Part shown: in pieces, positions 6,938 to 12,768 of the stretch
Layout of the letters: each line of letters starts with the position of its first letter
Numbering within the stretch: the stretch's first letter is position 1
NCBI GenBank assembly: GCA_036526195.1
Contig: DATCYZ010000120.1
Location: 1 to 13,605, forward strand
Length of the DNA: 13,605 nucleotides
Source: DATCYZ01 sp036526195
GTDB taxonomy: Bacteria > Pseudomonadota > Gammaproteobacteria > Burkholderiales > SG8-39
Reading direction: 5' to 3'
Notes under the pieces: model-generated
What the model saw: the letters and a program-made list of their open reading frames with translations, nothing else
Told to the model about the DNA's origin: nothing
Database searches by the model: none
Made by a program: the position numbers and the translations under genes

Positions 6938-7680
6938 CGCCGCGCACGCCCCGCAGCGCCGATGCGCCGGAACCCGCGGGCCTCACCGGCCGGATCGCCC
7001 TCGTCACCGGGGCCGGGCGCGGCATCGGCGCGGCCATCGCGGCGCGCCTCGCCGTGCAGGGCGCGACGGTCTGTCGCGCCGACATTGCCCCAGGCGCGGA
7101 CCTGCGCGTGGACGTGACCGACCGGGCGGGCCTGGCGCAGGCCGTGGCGGGCCTGAAGGCCGAGCACGGCGGCATCGACATCCTGGTAAACAACGCTGGC
7201 CTGCTCGCCACGGGGCCGTTCGATGCGACCAGCGGCGAGGACTGGGACCGGCTGCTCGCGGTGAACCTCACCGGGGTGTTCAACTGCGTGCAGGCGGTGG
7301 TGCCGGCGATGCGCGGCCGCGCCGGCGCGGCCATCGTCAACATCGCCTCGGTGTCGGCGGAGAAGGGCGGCGGCGCGATGGGCAACGTCTGGTACGGGGC
7401 GACCAAGGCGGGGGTGGTGGCGATCACCCGCGGGCTCGGGCGCGACCTCGGGCCGGAAGGCATCCGCGTGAACGCCATTGCGCCCGGCTTCATCGAGACC
7501 GACATGGTGCGTGGTCACCTCACCGAGGACCTGCGCGCGCGCATCCTCGCGCGCTTTCCGCTGGGGCGCTTTGCCGAGGCGGAGGACGTCGCCAAGGCGG
7601 CCGTGTTCCTCGTCTCGGATGCCGCCGCCTTCATCACCGGCGAGACCCTGGCGGTGGACGGCGGCTTCCTGCGGACCTGA
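6934..7680 (+). CDS. Second SDR-family oxidoreductase (FabG-like)
   Basis: This 248-residue classical SDR has TGAGRGIG (25-32), NNAG (86-89), an AVNLTGVFN segment with the structural Asn, and catalytic Tyr154-Lys158 (WYGATK). The catalytic Ser is Ser139 or Ser141; if Ser139 is the true equivalent, the loop to Tyr is two residues longer than in FabG. The protein ends VDGGFLRT. The strand after the Rossmann Gly loop carries Asp (CRADIAPG), which suggests NAD(H). The first 16 residues are an unusual Pro/Arg-rich extension. The start overlaps the carboxyltransferase stop (ATGA 6934-6937), so this is the third member of a coupled carrier-carboxyltransferase-SDR unit. It probably reduces or oxidises the substrate or product of the carboxyltransferase. 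It is clearly different from the SDR at 1800-2573. Confidence 0.9.
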   Translation: MTPRTPRSADAPEPAGLTGRIALVTGAGRGIGAAIAARLAVQGATVCRADIAPGADLRVDVTDRAGLAQAVAGLKAEHGGIDILVNNAGLLATGPFDATSGEDWDRLLAVNLTGVFNCVQAVVPAMRGRAGAAIVNIASVSAEKGGGAMGNVWYGATKAGVVAITRGLGRDLGPEGIRVNAIAPGFIETDMVRGHLTEDLRARILARFPLGRFAEAEDVAKAAVFLVSDAAAFITGETLAVDGGFLRT

Positions 7681-7692
7681 GCGTTCCGCGCT

Positions 7693-7705
7693 GCGCCTCA
7701 GGCGC
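7693..7705. terminator. Short hairpin at the convergent junction
   Basis: GCGCC-TCA-GGCGC forms a 5-bp stem with a 3-base loop over the stop codon of cysG, 12 bases after the stop of the second SDR. The two operons meet head-on with only 17 bases between stops, so a bidirectional terminator would be expected here. The stem is short and has no T-run on either strand. Confidence 0.25.
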
Positions 7706-9155
7706 CGCTGGTTTCCGGCTGGCGTTGGGCGAGGGCCTGTTCCGGCGCGAACCAGCCCAGTTTTCCGCGCAGCCTGACCACCTCGCCGACGATCACCAGC
7801 GCCGGCGGTTTCACGCGGCCGTCGGCGGCAACCTGCGCCAGGGTGGCGATGGTGCCGGCGAGCACGCGCTGTTCGGGCAGCGTCGCCTTCTCGACCAGCG
7901 CGGCCGGCGTGTCGCCCGCGAGGCCGTGCGCCATCAGCTGTTCGCACAGGGTGTCCAGCCCGTGCACTCCCATGTAGATGACGACGGTCTGCTTCGGGCG
8001 GGTGAGCACGTCCCAGTTCAGGTCGAGCGAGCCGTCCTTCAGGTGGCCGGTGACGAAGACGCAGGAATGCGCATGGTCGCGGTGCGTCAGCGGAATGCCG
8101 GCATAGGCCGCCGCGCCGCAGGCAGCGGTGATGCCGGGCACCACCTCGAAGGGGATGCCGTGCGCGGCGAGCGTTTCGATCTCCTCGCCGCCGCGGCCGA
8201 AGACATAGGGATCGCCGCCCTTCAGCCGCACCACGCGCTTGCCCTCGCGCGCGAGCCGCACCATGAGCAGGTTGATGTCCTCCTGCGGCAGTGCGTGGTT
8301 GTTCGACTCCTTGCCGACGTACAGGCGCTCGGCGTCGCGCCGCGCGAGGTCGACGATGCGGCTTGCCACCAGGTGGTCGTAGAGCACGACGTTCGCCCGC
8401 TGCAGCACGCGCAGCGCGCGCAGCGTGAGCAGGTCCGGGTCGCCCGGACCACCGCCGACCAGCGACACCATGCCCGTGGCGGTGTCCTGCGCGGGACGTT
8501 CCGCGAGCATCGCTTCGAGCAGTCGCGCGGCTTCGGCTTCCTGCCCTTCCAGCATGCGATCGGCCACCGGCCCGTCCATGACGTCCTCCCAGAACCGCCG
8601 GCGCGATTCCGGGTCGGGCAGGCGCCGCTTCGAGGCGGCGCGAAAGCGTCCGGCGAACGCGGCCAGCCGTCCCCAGCTGAACGGCACCACCGACTCGATC
8701 AGGGTGCGAAGCTTTCGTGCCAGCACTGGTGAGGTGCCGGCACTGGAGATGGCGATCTGCACCGGCGCGCGGTCGATCACCGATGGCATGATGAAGCTCG
8801 ACAGGGCGGCGTTGTCGGCCACGTTGACCGGGATGTGCAGCGCCCGCGCCGCGCTCGAGACCGCTTCGTTCACGGATGGATCGTCGGTCGCCGCAATCGC
8901 GATGGCCGCGCCGACGAGGTCGCCGGGCTGGAAACGCTTGGCTTCGTGGTTGACCGCGCCGAGCAGCACCAGTTCCGTCAGCCGGTTGCAGAGATCGGGC
9001 GCGATCACGGTGACCGTAATGGCCGAGCGCAGCAGGACTTCGGCCTTGAGCGCCGCCACCGGGCCGCCGCCGACGACGATGCCGCGGGTGCCGCGCAGGT
9101 CGAGGAAGGCGGCGAAATAGGCGCGATCGGCGCGCGGTGCGAGGCTTTTGTCCAT
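7698..9155 (-). CDS. cysG: Trifunctional siroheme synthase
   Basis: This 485-residue protein has both halves of CysG. The N-terminal precorrin-2 dehydrogenase/ferrochelatase domain (about 1-220) shows GGGPVAALKAE, IAATDDPSVNE, Asp114 (VNVAD) and Ser138 (AISSAGTSPVLAR), which match the catalytic Asp104 and phosphoserine Ser128 of E. coli CysG with a constant 10-residue offset. The C-terminal uroporphyrinogen-III methyltransferase domain (about 228-470) has LVGGGPGDPDLLTL (Asp239), VRLKGGDPYVFGRGGEE, VPGITAA and IPLTHRDHA. It converts uroporphyrinogen III to siroheme through precorrin-2 with SAM, NAD and Fe2+. Siroheme is the substrate of the NirDL/G/H decarboxylases encoded divergently, so the local role is probably heme d1 supply, with possible sharing by sulfite or nitrite reductase. 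AAGGGGA (9162-9168 on the minus strand) is its ribosome site. The C-terminus is somewhat longer than in E. coli. Confidence 0.96.
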   Translation of the reverse strand: MDKSLAPRADRAYFAAFLDLRGTRGIVVGGGPVAALKAEVLLRSAITVTVIAPDLCNRLTELVLLGAVNHEAKRFQPGDLVGAAIAIAATDDPSVNEAVSSAARALHIPVNVADNAALSSFIMPSVIDRAPVQIAISSAGTSPVLARKLRTLIESVVPFSWGRLAAFAGRFRAASKRRLPDPESRRRFWEDVMDGPVADRMLEGQEAEAARLLEAMLAERPAQDTATGMVSLVGGGPGDPDLLTLRALRVLQRANVVLYDHLVASRIVDLARRDAERLYVGKESNNHALPQEDINLLMVRLAREGKRVVRLKGGDPYVFGRGGEEIETLAAHGIPFEVVPGITAACGAAAYAGIPLTHRDHAHSCVFVTGHLKDGSLDLNWDVLTRPKQTVVIYMGVHGLDTLCEQLMAHGLAGDTPAALVEKATLPEQRVLAGTIATLAQVAADGRVKPPALVIVGEVVRLRGKLGWFAPEQALAQRQPETSGA

Positions 9156-9165
9156 CCACGATCCC

Positions 9166-9188
9166 CTTGCGATTCCCTGCCTCGCAAG
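9166..9188. promoter_or_regulatory. Perfect 7-bp inverted repeat near the cysG promoter
   Basis: CTTGCGA (9166-9172) and TCGCAAG (9182-9188) are exact reverse complements separated by 9 bases. The dyad spans the predicted cysG transcription start (about 9179) and overlaps the -10-like hexamer and the edge of the ribosome site. It could be an operator for an unidentified regulator or a 5'-leader hairpin. Confidence 0.4.
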
Positions 9189-9191
9189 TTA
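9186..9191 (-). promoter_or_regulatory. -10-like hexamer of the predicted cysG promoter
   Basis: Reading leftwards the bases are TAACTT, three of six matches to TATAAT. It matters because of its distance: a start near 9179 would be 41.5 bases from the centre of the FNR-type dyad at 9214-9227, the spacing used by class II FNR-type activators. Confidence 0.35.
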
Positions 9192-9213
9192 GGCGAGCGA
9201 CCCGGTCGCGGCT

Positions 9214-9227
9214 TTGATCCAGGTTAA
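9214..9227. promoter_or_regulatory. FNR/DNR-type binding site in the cysG-nir divergent gap
   Basis: TTGATCCAGGTTAA matches the TTGAT-N4-ATCAA family consensus with a perfect left half and a degenerate right half (GTTAA). Regulators of this type (FNR/ANR for low oxygen, DNR/NNR for NO) control denitrification genes in many proteobacteria. Its position fits activation of cysG. For the rightward nir genes the same spacing would put the transcript start right at the nirC ATG. Confidence 0.5.
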
Positions 9228-9261
9228 GTCCTGCCCGGGTGCGCTCGGGCATCGTCCGGAC

Positions 9262-9588
9262 ATGAGGTTCATCAAGGCAGTCGTGCTTCCCGGCCTGCTC
9301 GTCGTGCTGGCGGGGCCGGCGCTCGCCGCCGAGCCGGCGAGCGAGCGGCGCGCGCACCTGTTGAACATGGTGAAGCAGGACTGCGGCTCCTGCCACGGCC
9401 TGACGATGAAGGGCGGGCTCGGGCCGCCGCTGGTGCCCGCGGTGATCGCCGAGCGCGACGCGGAGCAGATGGCCTTCGTCATCCTCAACGGCCGGCCGGG
9501 CACGCCGATGCCGCCCTGGCGCGATTTCCTGAAGACCGGCGAAGCCGAATGGATCGTCGAACAACTGAGAAAAGGATTGCCGAAATGA
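9262..9588 (+). CDS. nirC: Periplasmic monoheme c-type cytochrome, NirC (c55X) type
   Basis: This 108-residue precursor has a signal peptide (MRFIKAVVLPGLLVVLAGP, cleavage expected after ALA at 20-22 or the next Ala), one heme c motif CGSCH (Cys41, Cys44, His45) and the likely axial Met83 in GTPMPPW. Mature size and motif spacing fit the small cytochrome c55X found in nir clusters, which is thought to donate electrons for cytochrome cd1 maturation or heme d1 formation. It starts the rightward nir genes and overlaps nirF by 4 bases. ATG 9262 is chosen because the signal peptide begins there; an upstream in-frame TTG at 9214 would add an unlikely tail and lies inside the FNR-type dyad. No clear ribosome site precedes it. 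It could instead be an unrelated small cytochrome, but the context makes NirC likely. Confidence 0.85.
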   Translation: MRFIKAVVLPGLLVVLAGPALAAEPASERRAHLLNMVKQDCGSCHGLTMKGGLGPPLVPAVIAERDAEQMAFVILNGRPGTPMPPWRDFLKTGEAEWIVEQLRKGLPK

Positions 9589-10769
9589 CCCTGCCACGGC
9601 TGCTCGCCATGGTCCTGCTGGCCGGCCTCGCCGCCGGTTGCGCACATGAAGGGCCGGTGTTGCGCGGTACCGGCGACCTCGGCCTGATCATCGAGCGCGC
9701 CGCCGGACGCGTGGCGCTGGTGGAAACCAGCAGCCGCACGGTGCTCGGGCGCATCGAGGGGCTGGGCGATCTGTCGCACGCCTCGGTGGTGTATTCGCGC
9801 GACAGCCGCTACGCCTACGTATTCGGTCGCGACGGCGGCCTGACCAAGGTGGATCTGCTGGCGCGGCGCATCGATCGTCGCATCGTGCAGGCCGGCAATT
9901 CCATCGGCGGCGCGATCTCGCAGGACGGCCGCCTGATCGCCGCGGCGAACTACGAGCCGGGCGGCATCCGCATCTTCGATGCCGCGACGCTCGAGCCGCT
10001 GTCGGAAGTCGCCTCGACCTGGGGCGACGGCACGCAGCGCGCCAAGGTGGTCGGCATCGCCGACGCCCCCGGCAACGGCTTCATCTTCAGCCTGTTCGAG
10101 GCGGGCGAGGTGTGGATCGCGGATGCCTCGAACCCACGCAAGCCGGTGGTGACGAAGTTCACCGGCATCGGCAAGCAGCCCTACGACGGTTTCATCACGC
10201 CGAACGGGCGCCACTACATCGCCGGCCTGTACGGCGAGGACGGGCTGGCCCTGATCGACCTGTGGAATCCCGGCGCCGGCGCGAAGCGCATCCTCGGCGG
10301 CTACGGTCGCGGCGAGACGCCGTTGCCGGTGTACAAGATGCCGCACCTGCGCGGCTGGGCGATGGCGGGACGCTACGCCTTCCTGCCCGCGATCGGGCGA
10401 CACGAGGTGCTGGTGCTCGATACCGTGACCTGGACCGAGGCCGGGCGGATCGCCGTGCACGGCCAGCCGGTGTTCGTGGTGGCGCAGCCCGGCGGCCGGC
10501 GCGTCTGGGTGAACTTCGCCTTCCCGCACAACGGCGTGGTGCAGGTGCTCGACGTGCCCTCGTTGAGCGTGGTGAAGTCGCTCGAGCCGGGTCGCGCGGT
10601 GCTGCACATGGAGTTCACCCCGCGCGGCGAGCAGGTGTGGATTTCCTCGCGCGACGACGATGCCGTGCTGGTGTACGACACGCGATCGCTGGCGTCCGTG
10701 TCCCGCATCGCCGCGGACAAGCCGAGCGGCATCTTCCTCACCGCGCGCGCCTTCATGACCGGGTTCTGA
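9585..10769 (+). CDS. nirF: Heme d1 biosynthesis lipoprotein NirF
   Basis: This 394-residue protein has a lipoprotein signal (MTLPRLLAMVLLAGLAAGC, lipobox LAAGC, lipidated Cys19). It is followed by the NirF opening RGTGDLGLIIER and repeated beta-propeller strands resembling the d1 domain of cytochrome cd1 (for example the VYSRDSRYAYVFGRDGG, DGRLIAAANYEPGG and SSRDDDAVLVYDTRSL segments). NirF is needed for a late, periplasmic step of heme d1 formation and has been reported to bind heme d1. The lipobox predicts membrane anchoring, as in Pseudomonas aeruginosa, and not a freely soluble form. ATG 9585 is supported by AAAGGA (9571-9576), and it overlaps the nirC stop (ATGA). The earlier in-frame start at 9549 would destroy the signal peptide. 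Length is normal for the family. Confidence 0.94.
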   Translation: MTLPRLLAMVLLAGLAAGCAHEGPVLRGTGDLGLIIERAAGRVALVETSSRTVLGRIEGLGDLSHASVVYSRDSRYAYVFGRDGGLTKVDLLARRIDRRIVQAGNSIGGAISQDGRLIAAANYEPGGIRIFDAATLEPLSEVASTWGDGTQRAKVVGIADAPGNGFIFSLFEAGEVWIADASNPRKPVVTKFTGIGKQPYDGFITPNGRHYIAGLYGEDGLALIDLWNPGAGAKRILGGYGRGETPLPVYKMPHLRGWAMAGRYAFLPAIGRHEVLVLDTVTWTEAGRIAVHGQPVFVVAQPGGRRVWVNFAFPHNGVVQVLDVPSLSVVKSLEPGRAVLHMEFTPRGEQVWISSRDDDAVLVYDTRSLASVSRIAADKPSGIFLTARAFMTGF

Positions 10770-10777
10770 GGGCGACG

Positions 10778-11758
10778 ATGACCGGTGATGTCGATCTCGG
10801 GCTGCTGAACCGCTGGCAGCGCGACTTCCCGATCGTTACCCGTCCGTTCGAGCGGATCGCGCGTGCGGAGGGCATGGACGAGGCGGCGGTGATTGCCGCG
10901 TTTCGCGCGTTGCAGGCAGGCGGGCGCATGACCCGCATCGGCGCGCTGTTCCGGCCGAACACCGTGGGGGCGAGCACGCTCGCCGCCATGCAGGTGCCTG
11001 CGGGCGAGCTCGAACGGGTGGCGGCGCAGGTCAGCGCGCGCGCGGAGGTCAATCACAACTACGAACGCGGCCACGCAGTGAACCTGTGGTTCGTGGCGAG
11101 CGCGGGCGATGCCGGCGCGCTCGAGACGGTCTTGCTCGGGATCGAGCGCGAGACCGGTTTCCGGGTGCTGCGCCTGCCGCTGGTGGAGGAGTACCACATC
11201 GACCTCGGCTTCGACCTCGCAACCGGGCGCGACACGGCCCGACCCGCACGCACGCCTGCGGCGCCCGGGCCGGTGCGCCTGACCGCGGCCGAGCGCCGGC
11301 TGGTGGTCGCACTGGCCGACGGCCTGCCGTTCGATCCGCAACCCTACGCGCGCCTCGGCGAAGCCGCGACGCTGCCCGAGACCGGGGTGATGGCGACCCT
11401 GCGCGACTGGCTCGAGCGCGGCGTACTGCGCCGCTTCGGCGCCGTGGCACGGCACCGCAGCCTGGGCTTCGAGGCAAACGCCATGGTGGTCTGGGACGTG
11501 CCGGACGCTCTGGCGCCCGTGGCGGGCGGGGTGTTGGCCGGCGAACCCGCGGTGACGCTGTGCTACCGGCGCGCGCGCAGCCTGCCCGAATGGCCGTACA
11601 CCCTGTATTGCATGGTGCACGGGCGGGCGCGCGACACGGTGCTCGGGCAGGTGGCGCAGTTGACGCGCCTCGCCGGGCTCGAGGCGCAGCCGCGCGAGAT
11701 CCTGTTCAGCGAACGCTGCTTCACCCAGCGCGGGGCACGCTATGCTGCGGCGGCCTGA
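10778..11758 (+). CDS. nirDL: Siroheme decarboxylase NirD-NirL fusion
   Basis: This 326-residue protein is made of two Lrp/AsnC-like siroheme decarboxylase units. The NirD half (about 1-145) opens with NRWQRDFPIVTRPFERIA and has the NHNYER motif (His93 to Arg97) followed by VNLWFV. A Pro/Ala/Arg/Thr-rich linker (about 146-166) leads to the NirL half, with GLPFDPQPYARL, RRFGAVARHRSLGFEANAM, CYRR (262-265) and WPYTLYCMVHG. With NirG and NirH it converts siroheme to 12,18-didecarboxysiroheme, the NirJ substrate, in the cytoplasm. Each half begins with a winged-helix-like segment typical of Lrp/AsnC proteins, but a DNA-binding role is not implied. It starts 8 bases after nirF with GAGGG (10768-10772) as ribosome site. 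Natural NirD-NirL fusions occur in other denitrifiers. Confidence 0.93.
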   Translation: MTGDVDLGLLNRWQRDFPIVTRPFERIARAEGMDEAAVIAAFRALQAGGRMTRIGALFRPNTVGASTLAAMQVPAGELERVAAQVSARAEVNHNYERGHAVNLWFVASAGDAGALETVLLGIERETGFRVLRLPLVEEYHIDLGFDLATGRDTARPARTPAAPGPVRLTAAERRLVVALADGLPFDPQPYARLGEAATLPETGVMATLRDWLERGVLRRFGAVARHRSLGFEANAMVVWDVPDALAPVAGGVLAGEPAVTLCYRRARSLPEWPYTLYCMVHGRARDTVLGQVAQLTRLAGLEAQPREILFSERCFTQRGARYAAAA

Positions 11759-11777
11759 AGCGGCGGCGCAAGCGCCG

Positions 11778-12221
11778 ATGGACGCGCTCGATCGCGCCAT
11801 CATCAACCGCCTGCAGGGCGGGTTTCCGCTCGTCCCGCGACCCTACGCGCAGGCGGCGAAGGCGCTCGGCACCGACGAATCCACGCTGCTCGGGCGCATC
11901 ATGCGCATGCTCGACGCGGGCACGCTCACCCGCTTCGGGCCGATGTACGACGTCGAGAAACTTGGCGGCGCCTTCTCGCTTTGCGCGATCAGCGTGCCGG
12001 AGGCGGAGTTCGAGCGCGTTGCCGCGCTGGTGAACGCCCACCCGGAGGTGGCGCACAACTATGCGCGCGAGCATCGCCTGAACATGTGGTTCGTGCTGGC
12101 CACCGCCGCGCGCGAGGACATCCCGCGGGTGCTCGATGCGATCCGCGCGGAAACCGGCCTCGAGGTGCTCGATTTCCCGCGCGAGCGCGAGTACTTCATC
12201 GAACTGCGGCTGAGCGCATGA
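11778..12221 (+). CDS. nirG: Siroheme decarboxylase subunit NirG
   Basis: This 147-residue Lrp/AsnC-type protein has MDALDRAIINRLQGGFPLVPRP at its start, TRFGPMYDVEKLGGAF in the middle and AHNYAREHRLNMWFV with His93 and Arg97. These are the same positions as the NirD half of the fusion, so it is the HNY-type paralogue. It cooperates with NirDL and NirH in decarboxylating two acetate groups of siroheme. The start at 11778 is chosen because family members begin with this Met-Asp-x-Leu-Asp segment. An in-frame ATG at 11742 would add 12 residues and overlap the nirDL end by 17 bases; coupling could make it functional. Neither has a strong ribosome site. The stop overlaps the nirH start (ATGA). 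Confidence 0.92.
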   Translation: MDALDRAIINRLQGGFPLVPRPYAQAAKALGTDESTLLGRIMRMLDAGTLTRFGPMYDVEKLGGAFSLCAISVPEAEFERVAALVNAHPEVAHNYAREHRLNMWFVLATAAREDIPRVLDAIRAETGLEVLDFPREREYFIELRLSA

Positions 12222-12736
12222 GCGAGGCGCTCGACGCGCGCCTGGTGCGCGCCACGCAGGGCGGCCTGCCGCTGGTCGCCGAACCGTGGGAAGCGATCGC
12301 CGAATCGCTCGGCGTCAGCCCGGAGACCGTGACCGCGCGGCTCGCCGCGATGCTCGCCGACGGTCGCATCCGGCGCATCGGCGCGGTGCCGAACCATTAC
12401 GCGCTCGGCTACCGGGCCAACGCGATGTCGGTCTGGGACGTGGACGATGCTGAAGTGGACATCCTCGGCGCGCAGGTCGGCGCGCTCGCCTTCGTCAGCC
12501 ATTGCTACCGCCGCCCGCGCCGTCCGCCAGCCTGGCGCTACAACCTCTTCGCCATGGTGCATGCGCGCAGCCGCGAGGAGGTCGAGGGGCGGCTGGAGGC
12601 CATCCGGGCGCTGCTCGGGACCGCGCTGCGGGCGCGCGACGTGCTCTACAGCACCCGCATCCTGAAGAAGACCGGGCTGCGCCTGCGCGCGCCGGAAGTT
12701 GACCTGCCTCAACAGGCGCTGCCCGCAACCCCCTAA
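12218..12736 (+). CDS. nirH: Siroheme decarboxylase subunit NirH
   Basis: This 172-residue Lrp/AsnC-type protein resembles the NirL half of the fusion: GGLPLVAEPWEAIAESLG at the start, RRIGAVPNHYALGYRANAM, then SHCYRR (His95 to Arg99) and WRYNLFAMVHAR. NirL has Leu where NirH has His before CYRR, so the two are not equivalent at that spot. The protein ends with a short Pro/Gln tail that is probably unconserved. Its coding sequence for this tail contains an FNR/DNR-type dyad that may drive nirJ. It overlaps nirG by 4 bases and is separated from nirJ by 32 bases, the largest gap within the rightward nir run. Confidence 0.93.
   Translation: MSEALDARLVRATQGGLPLVAEPWEAIAESLGVSPETVTARLAAMLADGRIRRIGAVPNHYALGYRANAMSVWDVDDAEVDILGAQVGALAFVSHCYRRPRRPPAWRYNLFAMVHARSREEVEGRLEAIRALLGTALRARDVLYSTRILKKTGLRLRAPEVDLPQQALPATP
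12699..12712. promoter_or_regulatory. FNR/DNR-type binding site upstream of nirJ
   Basis: TTGACCTGCCTCAA has an intact TTGA-N6-TCAA core, the most conserved part of FNR-family sites, and lies in the last codons of nirH. Its centre is 41.5 bases from a start at about 12747, which a -10-like hexamer at 12734-12739 would also predict. Regulator identity (FNR/ANR or DNR/NNR) cannot be told from the site. Confidence 0.5.
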
Positions 12737-12739
12737 GCT
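12734..12739 (+). promoter_or_regulatory. -10-like hexamer of the predicted nirJ promoter
   Basis: TAAGCT matches TATAAT at three of six positions and covers the nirH stop codon. It would give a leader of about 22 bases that includes the nirJ ribosome site. It is weak on its own; its support comes from the spacing to the dyad at 12699-12712. Confidence 0.3.
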
Positions 12740-12768
12740 GAAATCGCCCTGGCGCGGAGAAGGACGGC

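Noticed and set aside
9232..9251. TGCCCG-N8-CGGGCA inverted repeat just before nirC
   Set aside because: Short 6-bp arms in very GC-rich sequence; such repeats are expected by chance.
9214..9261. TTG start giving a longer NirC-type cytochrome
   Set aside because: The extra residues would precede the signal peptide, and the TTG is part of the FNR-type dyad.
6862..9645. Very long open frame on the minus strand running through the second SDR, cysG and nirC
   Set aside because: Its translation is Arg/Ala/His-rich low-complexity with no family motifs, and it crosses well-supported genes in other frames. It is a product of high GC content.
11742..11777. Earlier ATG for nirG
   Set aside because: Not excluded, but NirG proteins normally begin at the MDxLDR segment, so 11778 was preferred.
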